Positions 43,752-55,100 of a stretch of 64,000 nt of DNA are shown here, one piece after another (within the stretch, counting starts at the first letter, position 1; each line of letters opens with the position of its first letter). The position numbers and the translations under genes were made by a program. The DNA lies in the NCBI GenBank assembly GCA_017303715.1, contig JAFLBZ010000006.1, positions 1 to 64,000 of the forward strand, written 5' to 3'. This stretch comes from Rhodothermia bacterium (GTDB lineage: Bacteria; Bacteroidota; Rhodothermia; Rhodothermales; UBA2364). A model generated the notes under the pieces. It saw only the letters and a program-made list of their open reading frames with translations, searched no databases and was not told the origin of the DNA.

Positions 43752-44237
43752 TCGGAAACCATGCTAACGGATGAAGAACTTGCCTAAAGATAGTACTTTT
43801 TTCCAAATCGGCGGCGAGTCTATCAAAGCGAATGAAAAAATTTTGAGCCAAATTAAACTTGTGGGGGTTTGCTCGACGGCATCTTGCCACCTATTAACTT
43901 GACACATTTTTGTAATACCTCAATTCAACAAGCATCATACATTCCAAATCGCAGCAATCAAGCCCCGACGGACACATACAGTTTTAGATTGGAAGCGTTT
44001 TGTCCGAAACAGTAGAAGCATTGAGTAAATATGTAACGAAAACAATGGATTTAACCAATGAGCAACTCAAATTAATGGTCGTACCAACAGATAATATGCA
44101 GTGAATAATTTCACTTATGAAGAGAATTTTCTACGTCAATCAAGTGATTTATTTCCTTTTAAGGTGGCATTGTTTTTATGTAAACTATAAAAGTATTTCC
44201 ACCGCCTTTACGCCCTTAAACCATGGAGAAATATCTC
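43752..44237. other. 486-bp region without a convincing gene
   Basis: A short open stretch ending at a TGA near 44103 reads SETVEALSKYVTKTMDLTNE on the plus strand, without a start codon, and may be the tail of a lost gene. Otherwise the region is AT-rich with no strong hairpins. It precedes the T9SS cargo gene. Confidence 0.35.
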
Positions 44238-45650
44238 ATGAAAAAAACATTCTTCTTTTTGATGCTGTTATTTGCCTTAACAATCAACAGAACCCAAGCC
44301 CAAACACCACACATCGAGGTAGCACCTTGCTTGGAATATTGGGTTTTTGCAAATCCTTCAGACCCAAACCAGTGGGGTGAGGTCTGTATGAATCCTTATC
44401 TCGGTGATCCAGCGAACGGGTCAGCTACCCAAGAACAACGCGAATACTATAAAAAAACCAAACCTAATCATTGTTTTATTGGTCGAATTTTTAGCTATGA
44501 AAAATTAGTCCGCTGGCGGGAATATTGGATGATTTTGAATAAAGGAAAACTAAATTGCTACTCAAATTACTTTATAGACAACGGGGTACGCTATGAGGTT
44601 CCACCTATTATGTCTAAAGGAAAAGATTGGTTAGATGACATCGCAATCCCAATTGATATTGACCATATTAAGGCGAAATTAATAGATGGGGAACTTGTCT
44701 TATCTGGCTTTCCGGAATCAATTTCTGTTCTTGAGTTTAGCAAAAACAAGGCCATTATTACGTCTCCTAAAAGTGCCGTTATTATAAAAAAAGGTCAGTA
44801 TCTACTACACAACGGAGAAGTAACTCTGGGCAAATTGATAAGCCTACAAAGCCCGACACACCAATATGGAAAAATACAGGATAACTTGCTTGATGCGGGT
44901 TACAAAATTGACTTTAAAGAGGGTGTATATCGTCTTTTTGGGCCGGGCGGGGAAGTAGAAACAGATTTGCCGATTGTAGAACTTGTAATGGAATTTGAGA
45001 ATCGGTACGGCATAGTTACACCAGTCGGCGATGAAATCCTTAATCTTGTAGAAATCATTGTGGATGAAATCTTATGGGGCATTGTTAATCCGACCGGAGA
45101 AGAGTTGTGTGGCATCGTTACGCCTGTTGGGGAAGAGGTCGTTTCAATCGTAGAAATCGTTGTAGATGAGATATTGCTCGGTATTGTCAGCCCAATTGAC
45201 GTTGACCTTGAAATCGTTAATCCTTCAGGAGAAATTGATGTAAATATCATTGACATCACTATAGACGATGTTCTCATAGGAATTGTACCTCCAGTTGGAG
45301 ATGAGATAGCCAACGCGATTATCAATCCAATTGAAGACATTCCCATAGATCGCATTGGAGATGCAACGAACCCCACTTCAGCGACGGAGGTGCTTACAAC
45401 GTCCGCCTATCCCAATCCGTTTAACCCAAGCACGCAACTGAGTTTTACCCTACCACATGCTGCAACCGTCCGCCTCTCGGTATTTGATTTACAGGGAAAA
45501 GAGGTCGCAAAATTGGTAAATGGTACGTTTAAAGAAGCAGGAAGCCACCAAGTACAATTTGATGCCGGAAATCTACCAAGTGGCGTCTATTTTTACCGAA
45601 TTGTGGCCGGAAATTTTGTCGCAACAAAACGAATTCAGTTGCTGAAATAG
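44238..45650 (+). CDS. Secreted protein with type IX secretion C-terminal sorting domain
   Basis: The start at ATG 44238 (MKKTFFFLMLLFAL) gives 470 residues; ATG 44223 adds five. A signal peptide ends near TQAQ. The middle (about 260-390) carries imperfect repeats built on GIVxPVGEE and IVEIIVDEIL, strongly acidic and valine/isoleucine-rich. The last 80 residues are a T9SS type A sorting domain: YPNPFNPST, VRLSVFDLQGKEV, LPSGVYFYRI and KRIQLLK. It should be exported and cut or anchored at the surface. The N-terminal 230 residues are not recognised. Confidence 0.85.
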   Translation: MKKTFFFLMLLFALTINRTQAQTPHIEVAPCLEYWVFANPSDPNQWGEVCMNPYLGDPANGSATQEQREYYKKTKPNHCFIGRIFSYEKLVRWREYWMILNKGKLNCYSNYFIDNGVRYEVPPIMSKGKDWLDDIAIPIDIDHIKAKLIDGELVLSGFPESISVLEFSKNKAIITSPKSAVIIKKGQYLLHNGEVTLGKLISLQSPTHQYGKIQDNLLDAGYKIDFKEGVYRLFGPGGEVETDLPIVELVMEFENRYGIVTPVGDEILNLVEIIVDEILWGIVNPTGEELCGIVTPVGEEVVSIVEIVVDEILLGIVSPIDVDLEIVNPSGEIDVNIIDITIDDVLIGIVPPVGDEIANAIINPIEDIPIDRIGDATNPTSATEVLTTSAYPNPFNPSTQLSFTLPHAATVRLSVFDLQGKEVAKLVNGTFKEAGSHQVQFDAGNLPSGVYFYRIVAGNFVATKRIQLLK

Positions 45651-45675
45651 CTTTTACCTAAGTCAAGGTAACACG

Positions 45676-45710
45676 AAAGGGTGTGTTTCCCGCATGGGCG
45701 CACCCTTTTT
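45676..45710 (+). terminator. Terminator after the T9SS cargo gene
   Basis: AAAGGGTGTG (45676-45685) pairs with CGCACCCTTT (45699-45708) with one mismatch, followed by TT. It lies just before the convergent ArsA-like gene. Confidence 0.75.
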
Positions 45711-45719
45711 GATTGTGAT

Positions 45720-46877
45720 TTACGCCACAAAAAACACCTTTAACCAGCCATCTTTAAAACTCCAGTGTTTCATTTTATAATAGCTCAAGAACTGCGGAAG
45801 CAAATAGTTCCGGCGCTGATGTCCAGCTTGAATCACCAGTTGGTCGCCAAATTGCTGAACACTTACATTGGCATCGGAGGCCGGCAAGCGAATTTCTAAG
45901 CGGTATCCGTTCTCTTCGTTGACCAGCCGATAGGTCGGCTCGGAAAAAAAGACTTGTGTGGGCGAGGCATCTCCGTAAAGTGAGTCGGCAATTTGTTCTA
46001 ACCGCTCCAAGCCAAAGACCTCCTCACCCAGATGTGGTACTTTGAAAATGGGTAGTGGCTCAAAGCTATTTTCTATTTCTGCGAGGTATTTTTGTTGGGC
46101 AGCCAAGTACTTTCCCCAAACGGCGTCGGATGATTCGGGCAAAACACGGTTCACCAAAATGGCATCCACACCGTATCCATACAACTGGAGATAGGTATAA
46201 GCACGACGTGCTTCATTAATGACCATACGTTCTGGATTCGCCACAATACGCATACTGGTTATGGCAGGATTGGCCAAGATTTTTTGAACTTTTTCCAACT
46301 TTCCGAACATGGCATCCAATTCTTCCACGCCTTTATCTAATGGGACTCCCGTAAAGGTATTGACGGCTTTGCCAAAAAGTTGTACCGCAGAACGCTGAAA
46401 CGGGAAGGCTTTGGTAAGCCACCATTGTGTTACTTGGGGGAGGCTTAGCAAGGTCAGTGTCTCACCAGTGGGTGCGGAATCCACCACAATGACTTCGAAA
46501 TCTCCATCGCTATAAAACTGATCCAACCACAACAAGGTAGAAGCCTCCGCCATGCCCGGTAATGACGCCAATTCTTCGGCAGCAACATCCTGAACGCCCT
46601 GCCATTTAAACAAAACCAAGAGCATATGACGAAGGTTCTGCCAGTACTTTTGCATGGAGTAGTACAAATCCACCTCTTGTGCCCACAAGTTTTGGGCAAT
46701 AGACACAGGCTCTGGACCAAGTTTCACATCCAAGGCATCGGCAAGGCTGTGTGCGGGGTCGGAGGACAAAACGAGGGTTTTTTTGCCTTCGCGTGCCGTT
46801 TTTAAGGCTGTTGCAGCGGCACAGGTCGTTTTTCCTACACCACCTTTTCCCGTAAATAGCAATATTCTTTTCGTCAT
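45720..46877 (-). CDS. ArsA-family ATPase with HSP20-like C-terminal domain
   Basis: The protein has 385 residues. The deviant P-loop GKGGVGKTT (10-18) and SSDPAHSLADAL are ArsA/Get3 signatures; VVDSAPTGETLTLL is the switch region. The last 80 residues (about 305-385) form a beta-rich domain like the HSP20-type tail of single-domain bacterial ArsA proteins. No arsenic gene is near, so arsenite transport is unlikely, and the role is unknown. It lies just downstream of the basic-tailed small protein. Confidence 0.85.
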   Translation of the reverse strand: MTKRILLFTGKGGVGKTTCAAATALKTAREGKKTLVLSSDPAHSLADALDVKLGPEPVSIAQNLWAQEVDLYYSMQKYWQNLRHMLLVLFKWQGVQDVAAEELASLPGMAEASTLLWLDQFYSDGDFEVIVVDSAPTGETLTLLSLPQVTQWWLTKAFPFQRSAVQLFGKAVNTFTGVPLDKGVEELDAMFGKLEKVQKILANPAITSMRIVANPERMVINEARRAYTYLQLYGYGVDAILVNRVLPESSDAVWGKYLAAQQKYLAEIENSFEPLPIFKVPHLGEEVFGLERLEQIADSLYGDASPTQVFFSEPTYRLVNEENGYRLEIRLPASDANVSVQQFGDQLVIQAGHQRRNYLLPQFLSYYKMKHWSFKDGWLKVFFVA

Positions 46878-46932
46878 AAGGTGTTTTTTTGTTACGCACC
46901 ATCATGCACGGTTATACCGGATCACTTGAGGA

Positions 46933-47379
46933 TCAGGCAGAAGTAGGACTTCGTCTTCTGGGCGTCGTTCTTCGGATCGTTCGGGCATGCGCTTTGCGGG
47001 TTGTTTTAGCAGTTGCGCTACGGGTTCTCGTAGTTGTTGAGGCCGTTTTTGCGGTTTTGTGGGCTGTTGCTCTTGTTGGTTTGTTGGTTTTTGTTGTGGT
47101 ACTTTTTCGTCGGACGGATTTGGTCTGAGCGGTTTTACGGACGGTTCTTCGTTTTTTGGATGGATTTTCGTTGAACAAATCCTCTTTTTTCTCAATCAGA
47201 AAGTCCGCAAATTGTTCGGCGGTAATCACCAGACGGAGCGGTAACAAGAATGGCAAGCTGTTATATGCCTCCATAAGCAAGCGTTTGAGAACGGCATTGC
47301 TCACGTCTCCGGCTGTTCCGCCTGTTTTTTCATTTAAAAATGCTCGAATCTCACCTATGTAATGCAAAACAGTACGCAT
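46933..47379 (-). CDS. Small protein with histone-H1-like basic tail
   Basis: The 148-residue protein has an ordered first half (MRTVLHYIGEIRAFLNEKTG ... RLVITAEQFADFLIEKKEDLF, split here) and a tail from about 74 rich in K, R, T and A (KKRRTVRKTAQTK, TKTNKPTRATAHKTAK), like eukaryote-type H1 tails found in some bacteria. A second frame (TTG 47195 to 46902) also stays open through the tail and ends in PEDEVLLLPDPQVIRYNRA, so a frameshift or sequencing error is possible. The function is unknown; a nucleic-acid role is an inference. Confidence 0.6.
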   Translation of the reverse strand: MRTVLHYIGEIRAFLNEKTGGTAGDVSNAVLKRLLMEAYNSLPFLLPLRLVITAEQFADFLIEKKEDLFNENPSKKRRTVRKTAQTKSVRRKSTTTKTNKPTRATAHKTAKTASTTTRTRSATAKTTRKAHARTIRRTTPRRRSPTSA

Positions 47380-47385
47380 AAAATA

Positions 47386-48951
47386 TTACCCTTTCTTAAT
47401 TGATAGTCGTTCCTGTTTCCAATCCCCTACCTGCTTCTTGGTTCCATCAAAGTTGATCCCCACCGCTACCACCGATCGCCCTTGGTGCAGATACGGAACC
47501 GCATAACCTTTTGCATGGATTTGGGCAAGCGCTGCCTCCGCACTTTCGTTTAGCTTAAACTCCAAAATGTATGTATGCGACTGCGTCTGAACCACCATGT
47601 CCGTCCGGCCACCGGCGCAGTGAACCTCCACCCGTGTATTGATGCTAAGTAATTGGAAAACAATGAACAATACAGCATGATAATAACGCTCCTGATCGGC
47701 GATAAACAGGTTGTACGGGATCCCCGAAAAAATCGTATTGATCCCAGAAACCACCTCCTCCAACGCATTCGCCTCGAAGTGACGCGCCATACGAACCACC
47801 ACCGGACTCGACAATCCCGCACGTTCTCCTCCCTGAAACCAGTTCAGCAGGTGTAAGTACATCGCCTGACGTACTTCCTCGTTTGGATAACCAATCTGAT
47901 AAAGACCGTCCTCCGTAACAGACTTCACCGTCAAAAAACCCGCTTGAAACAAAAGCGTTCGGATTGGAAGCTCGTAAATACTTGTCCCTTCAAAAAAATC
48001 TTGACCAACCTCAACCAATTCTAAATCCACCTCGTGCTTCTCCTCAACCATACGACGAACCACCGACGAGGGTACGCCCGTTTCTATCCAATAATTTGAA
48101 AATTGACCGCGTTTTAAAAAGCTAAGCGTCGAAAACGGATTATACACCCGCGTTGTGCCGTCCCATGAATAACCATTATACCAATAACGCACCTGAGCCA
48201 GCCAAGCATCATACGACATCCCTTTTTGGGTTGCCAACTCTTGGAGCCTATCGCGAAAATAGGTTTGAAGTTCCGCTTCTGTAATTCCAACCCCATCTAC
48301 AAAGTCAGGAGAAAAGGTAATGTCTTCTAAGTTATTAAGTGAGGAAAAAACAGATACTTTGGCAAATTTAGAGACGCCCGTCAAAAACACAAACTCCAAA
48401 TATGGCGAGGCGGGTTTGAGTACACCATAAAATCCCTGCAAAACCTGCTGATGATCCGCCAAAACGACTGGATCATCCAGAAAATCTAATAGGGCTTTAT
48501 CGTATTCGTCTATCAAAACAACCACTCGCTGACCCGTTTGGCGGTATAGCTGAAAGATGAGTTCTTCTAATTGAGTACCAGCAGATGTCTCGGCAATCGC
48601 TATCCCATGTAACAACGCTTGACGTTTTATTAATCCAGAAAGGGCTTTTTCTAAACCATCTTGGCGATACGAAGTCGCATCCAAACTGATGTGAACCACC
48701 GGATGCCGCTTCGACCAGTCCCACTTATCATAAATCCAAAGACCGTCAAAAAGAGACTTACGGCCCTCAAAAAGTGCTTTTAGCGTCGAAACCAATAGCG
48801 ACTTCCCAAAACGACGTGGGCGGGAAAGGAAAAAATATTTGCCACCCGACGACAATAAACGATATATATGTGACGTCTTGTCCACATAAACCATACCATC
48901 CTCTCGCAAGGACGGGAAATCTTGTTCACCTATCGGATAACGTAGTGACAT
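47386..48951 (-). CDS. AAA-ATPase-like protein with PD-(D/E)XK nuclease domain
   Basis: The protein has 521 residues. The N-terminal AAA-ATPase_like domain has YPIGEQDFPSLREDG, the P-loop SRPRRFGKSLLVS and Walker B VVVLIDEYDKAL. The C-terminal part has the PDDEXK_9/DUF1703 elements VEVHCAGGRTDMVV and YILEFKLN (D and ExK). This family is abundant and scattered in Bacteroidota; a mobile or defence-related role is suspected but unproven. A 21-bp-stem-like hairpin (48968-48992, ten pairs with one mismatch) lies just ahead of the start. Confidence 0.87.
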   Translation of the reverse strand: MSLRYPIGEQDFPSLREDGMVYVDKTSHIYRLLSSGGKYFFLSRPRRFGKSLLVSTLKALFEGRKSLFDGLWIYDKWDWSKRHPVVHISLDATSYRQDGLEKALSGLIKRQALLHGIAIAETSAGTQLEELIFQLYRQTGQRVVVLIDEYDKALLDFLDDPVVLADHQQVLQGFYGVLKPASPYLEFVFLTGVSKFAKVSVFSSLNNLEDITFSPDFVDGVGITEAELQTYFRDRLQELATQKGMSYDAWLAQVRYWYNGYSWDGTTRVYNPFSTLSFLKRGQFSNYWIETGVPSSVVRRMVEEKHEVDLELVEVGQDFFEGTSIYELPIRTLLFQAGFLTVKSVTEDGLYQIGYPNEEVRQAMYLHLLNWFQGGERAGLSSPVVVRMARHFEANALEEVVSGINTIFSGIPYNLFIADQERYYHAVLFIVFQLLSINTRVEVHCAGGRTDMVVQTQSHTYILEFKLNESAEAALAQIHAKGYAVPYLHQGRSVVAVGINFDGTKKQVGDWKQERLSIKKG

Positions 48952-49198
48952 CGGTTTTTAGCAAAAGAGAATGTGTTAAGATAACGCATTCTAAGGCGTA
49001 ATGATTAGGATTATAGGTACAATAAATTGAACGCCATGCGGCTATCTTGTTCCGCGAAATAGCCGATAAAGCCATCAGCGCATCATTTCAATTAGGTAAT
49101 TAAGCTCATCAACCTACAATTTTTCCTTATCTTAATCGTTCCGGTGTTGCGCCCCCTCGACTCAATTTTATCCGGAACTTGTTCTAAAATACAACACC

Positions 49199-52100
49199 AT
49201 GAGAACCTTTACTTTTCTCCTTTTGGGCTTTTTTGTCTCAACAGTTAGTACCATGTCACAACCGCTATCCAACGATTTTTATCGTGAAAATTGGAAACTT
49301 ACCGAGAAGTTTTTGGAAAATGGCCAGTACAGATCGGCGTATGATCTTGCAAAAACCATTACAGAACGTGCAAAGTCCGATCAAAACACCTCAGAGTTTA
49401 TCAAAGGGTTGATGTTCCGCACCCGATTTGTCCAATCATTAGAGGAAAAAACCTTTAACGATGCGATGAATGAGGTGCGGGGCGAGATTGCAAGCGGCTT
49501 ACCCAATATTAAACCCGTCCTGCACTCTATTTATGCTGAAATGATTTGGAACCACTACCAACAAAATCGTTGGCGGTATATGAATCGTACCACAACGGAG
49601 GGGTTCCAAGAAACTGATATCGAAACATGGGACTTGCGCAAGATTTTGACAGAGGCAAAAACCCATTTCCGTGCCTCGGTTGCCAATCCCAACGCCTTGC
49701 AACAGCTGCCCATTGGCGTATTCAATGCGGTTGTACATCGTCAAGGTAATCCAGATGTGCGCCCAACGCTCTATGACTTTATTGCGCACCGTGCCCTTGC
49801 ATTTTTCACCAATACCGAGGCCGGGCTATCGGATCCCAAAGAACGATTTGCCATTCGCGATAAAAAATGGTTTGCCACCGCACAAGAATTTATCCAGTTG
49901 CCCCCACTCCCAGATGATGCCCTCGGCGCAGATGCTCTACGTTTATGGCAGGATTTAACCAGATTCCATCTGAAAGACACCGACCCAAGCGCGTTGATTG
50001 ACTTGGAGGTGAACCGGCTGGTCTTTGTCCATAGGCATATCTTTACTGCCGATAAAGACCAACTTTTTGAGAATGCCTTAACCTACATCACCCGTACCCA
50101 CAAGCCGGAGGCCATAGCAGAAGCCTATTACGAATTGGCCCAACTTTATAAGAATCAAGGCCATACGTACAAGACCAAAGACCCTTCCCAAATTCATAAA
50201 TGGAAAAACAAAGAAGCCCTCTCCACCTGCGAGATGGTGATGCGGCAATTCCCAAACACGCGGGCGGCATTGGCATGTGCATCGCTTAAGGCTGAAATCA
50301 CCACACAGTCTATCGAGATTTCTGTTCCGGAGTTTACCGAACCTAACCAGCATTTTCCGGCAAGTATCTCCTTTAAAAATACAAAAATTGCCTTCCTCAA
50401 AGCAGTTCTCGTTCCCGCCGATCAATGGATGTTGCTCAAAACAGACTATGAGGCTTACAATCGCTTCGCCACTAAAGCCCGCAAACAAAAAGGCGCTATT
50501 TTTGCAAGCCAGAAACTCCCAGACGATGGTGATTTGCAAACCCACATCACCGAGGTTGCCTTCCCAAAACTTCCCGCCGGATTGTATATGTTGCTGGTAT
50601 CTGCCCGTGAAGATTTTTCGGACGCCACCGCCCGCGAAGCAACAACACTTATCTCGGTTTCAGACATTGCTTTAGTGAAGAGAAATATAGAAAACAACAG
50701 CCTGCTCCGCTTCTCGCACCGCTCCACCGGATCACCATTGGTGGGCGTAGAAATTGCTCGGTTCAGAATGTCTCGGAACGGCAAATCTGGTACCTTGATC
50801 GGTACGCAAAAATCGGATCAGAATGGCCAAGCAACAATTCCACAAGAAAAAAGCAATTACGAAAACCGTTATTACTACCGCTATGCCTATAATGGGCAAA
50901 TCTTGTTTGAAGGTATGGACTACCGGTACTACGGCTATTATCCTAATTACCAATTTTCCGACCAAGTTCGGACGCATCTTTTTACGGATCGCAGCATCTA
51001 TCGCCCGGGGCAAAAGGTGTATTTCAAGGCCATTCACCTTTCGTCCACAAAGGAAAATGACTGGAACGTCGTGGCCGATCAAAAGCTTACGGTATTACTT
51101 TTTAATGCCAACAACGAAAAAGTAGCCGAGATTGAGCAGACCACCAACGAATTTGGCACCATTTCGGGTGAATTTACCTTGCCAACCGGTGGTCTTACCG
51201 GACAATTCAGGCTTCAGACCGAACATGGGAGAGCCTACATCTTGGTAGAGGAATACAAACGCCCACGCTTTGAGGTTTCTTTTAAACCCATAGAAGGTAC
51301 ACCAGCTTTAGAAGAAGAAGTGGCTGTTACCGTGGCTGCCAAATCGTTTTCGGGAGCAAACCTCAGCGATGCAACGGTTTCATATCGCATAACACGAGGT
51401 GCAGAACTCCCCCCTTGGAGCTGGTGGCGCTACTGGTGGAATCCCACACCACCTATAGAAATTGCACAAGGTGAAGGCAAAACGGATGCCAATGGGAACT
51501 TTGTGATCCGCTTTAAGGCACAAGCAGACCCATCCCAAGATCCAAAAACTGAACCTATTTTTGTCTTTAGCATTGAGGCCAATATCACTGACATTACCGG
51601 AGAAAACCACCGCGACGAAACGGAAGTCCGCATCGGATACAATTCGCTTACCCTTAATGCCGATATTCAAGAAATACAATCAGTTAGCGATTTGAATAAA
51701 TTAACCATAAAGGCACAGAATCTGAATGGACAAGCCATTCCCACAGCTGGACAAGTGACTATTACCCGTCTTAAATCGCCGGACAGGGTGCTTAGAAGTA
51801 GAACATCGGGGCGCGTGCCCGATGTGCAAGCCATGAACGAAGCCGAGTTTAAAAGGCTCTTGCCACTTGATCCATTTGGCGATGAAGGCGAAATGCGAAA
51901 TTGGAAAGAAGGCGAAAAGATAACGAGTTTACCTTTCGATACGGGTAAAAATGCGTCTATAGAGCTAACCTCACTACGGTTACAACCGGGGGCATACCTG
52001 ATTACCCTAACGGCCAAAGACCCACAAAACCGTCCGGTAGAAACCCGTCAAATAGTCACATTGTACAATGAAGCCGCCCAAACCCCGCCATTACCCCAAT

Positions 52101-55100
52101 CATTTTGGCACCGCCCGCTTAAAACCAATGTTCAACCCGGCGAAAATGCTTCCTTCCTGATTGGCGCCGCCGGAAAAACACACGTTTTATTTGAAATAGA
52201 GCACAAAAGTAAAATCATTTACTCGGAAGTCATTGCTTTGCTGGGCAACCAAGTGGTCAAAACCATCCCCATCAAAGAAGAACACCGAGGCAATCTGGGA
52301 TACCACCTCTCGGCCATTCGCGACAACCGAAGCTATACCGAAAGCCAAAACATTGAGGTTCTATTCTCCAACAAAGACCTCAAAGTGGCCTTCGAGACTT
52401 TCCGAAACAAGCTATATCCAGGGCAAGCAGAAGAATGGCGGCTTAAAATTGCGGGGGCAAAAGGTGAAGCCGTTGCCGCCGAAATGGTCGCCGCGATGTA
52501 CGATGCCTCGCTTGATGAATTTAGAGGGCACGGCTGGTGGATGAGCCTTTGGAATTATAGCAGTCCACAATTGGGCTGGGGAAGCACTTTGATGGGGACA
52601 ACAAGTTTTGCATGGAGCCGCGCTACACCCGCTATGTACGCACCAGATCGGGCATACGACCTCTTTGGGTTTGATGATGACCATGAAAAGTTAGGAGATT
52701 GGCCAAACTTCCAAAATGCTGTTTCTGGAGCAGCTAATGCTGGAACCATATCGGGAACGGTTTACGATAGTAGCAACAAAAAAACCCTTGCAAATGCTTT
52801 GGTCTTGTTGGAAAATACGTCCTTTAGAACCAGAACCGACAGCAAAGGGCAGTTTAGCTTTAATCAATTGGCAGCCGGAAGTTATGTAGTACTGGTAGCC
52901 CACCCACAACACAAAACAGCCCTAACCCCCATAACCCTTCATGCGGAAAAAGGAATAAAACTAACGTATAAATTAGATTCGACAAACAATGATATGGAGG
53001 TTTACGATAATGTAGGAGGCAGAGACCGCACGAGAATTTTATATATGAAATCGGCTCCCGTTCCGGTATCAGCTTCGGCAGCCGGCGCTCCGATGGCAGA
53101 TATGGTTGCAGCCGAGGCTGCACAAGAAGAAGGTCCTCCGCCTCCACCTGCTCCCGGCGGTCAGACGAACAAACCACAAGAAGGAACTACCAAGCCGAAA
53201 AATGACCTTGGTGACGTAAAAGCGCGTACCAATCTGAATGAAACCGCCTTCTTCTTGCCGCAACTTCGCACCAACGAAAAAGGCGAGATTGTGTTAGCCT
53301 TTACGATGCCAGAAGCCCTTACCCGTTGGAATCTATTGGGATTGGCACATACCAAAGACCTCCGTATTGGGCAAATCCGCGAAACGGTGATTACGCAAAA
53401 AGACTTGATGGTTACGCCAAATGCACCACGTTTCTTCCGCGAAAATGACACCATTACTTTTACGGCAAAGGTGGACAACCTCTCGGCGCAAGACCTCAAC
53501 GGCCAAGCCCAATTATTCCTCTTTGACGCCCTCACCAACCAACCTTTAGACAACAAGTTTGGTAATACGAAGCCACAACTGGATTTTTCCGTCCAGAAAA
53601 ATGGTAACGCCTTGCTAACTTGGTCGCTGAAAGTTCCCGAGGGTATTTCTGCCATAACCTACCGCGTTGTCGCCAAAGCAGGCACATTTACCGATGGCGA
53701 GGAAGCCGCTCTTCCGGTCTTGACAAACCGCATGTTGGTAACAGAATCGCTACCGCTCCCCATTCGTAATGCCGGAGACACCCGCTTTACCTTCGACAAA
53801 CTCCTTAACCACACCTCGCCTACCCTGCGACACCAATCACTTACCATAGAGTTTACACCAAATCCCGTTTGGTATGCGGTTCAGGCCATTCCGTATATGA
53901 TGGAATATCCGTATGAATGTGCCGAACAAACCTTTACCCGATTCTATGCCAATGCCATCGCCAGTCATCTCGTAACCAAACAACCCAAGATTCAAGAAAT
54001 TTTCCGTCAATGGCAAACAACCGATAAAGAGGCTTTCCTCTCGAACTTAGAAAAAAACCAAGAATTAAAGTCCGTTCTTTTGGAAGAAACGCCCTGGGTG
54101 TTCCAATCCAACGACGAGCAAGAGCGCAAAAAACGCCTTGGCCTGCTCTTTGATACGGCCCGCATGGCACGAGAATTGGAAGGATCCATGCAGAAACTCC
54201 GTGAAATGCAACTCTCTAATGGCGCTTGGCCCTGGTTTAAAGGTATGGAACCCAGCCAATGGGTGACACAACACATTGTTTCCGGCTTTGCACGCCTCAA
54301 ACAACTGGGGGTTTACGACGCCATGTCCACCGAGGCAAAAGACATGGTAACCCGTGCCGTTCAATATTTAGACGAGCAAAATCGAAAAGACTACGATTGG
54401 ATTGTGAAAAATGGCAACTTGAACAACGACAATCTTAGCTACTTCCAGATTTATCACCTTTATACAAGAGGGAATTTCCGCAATATAGAGATGAACAGCA
54501 AACAAAAAGAAGCATTCGATTACTTCTTTGGTCAGGCAAAAAAATACTGGCTTGCAAAGTCTATCTATATGCAAGGGATGCTTGCGATTGGTCTAAACAA
54601 CTATGGCGAGACGGAAATTCCAAACAAAATCGTGGTTTCGTTACGCGAGCGGAGCATCAACAACAAAGAAATGGGGATGTACTGGAAAGGAGAATCCGGT
54701 TATTGGTGGTATCAAGCACCCATCGAGACCCATGCCTTGATGATCGAGGTTTTTCATCGGGTAGCAAACGACCAAAAAGCCGTAGAAGACCTTAAACTAT
54801 GGCTGCTTAAGCAAAAACAAACGCAGGACTGGAAAACCACAACTGCTACCGCGAATGCCGTCTATGCCCTACTCCTACGCGGAACCGACCTTTTGGCGCA
54901 ACAACAAACAGCCAAAATAACGCTTGGTAACAAAGTCTTAGACCCGCAAACCGATGCCTCCATTCGCTCGCAAGCCGGAACTGGATACTTCAAAACTACC
55001 ATTCCAGCCTCCGAAATTAAACCGGAAATGGGTCGTATCACCGTTAATAAGACCGGAACGGGTGCTGCTTGGGGAGCCGTATATTGGCAGTACTTCGAAC

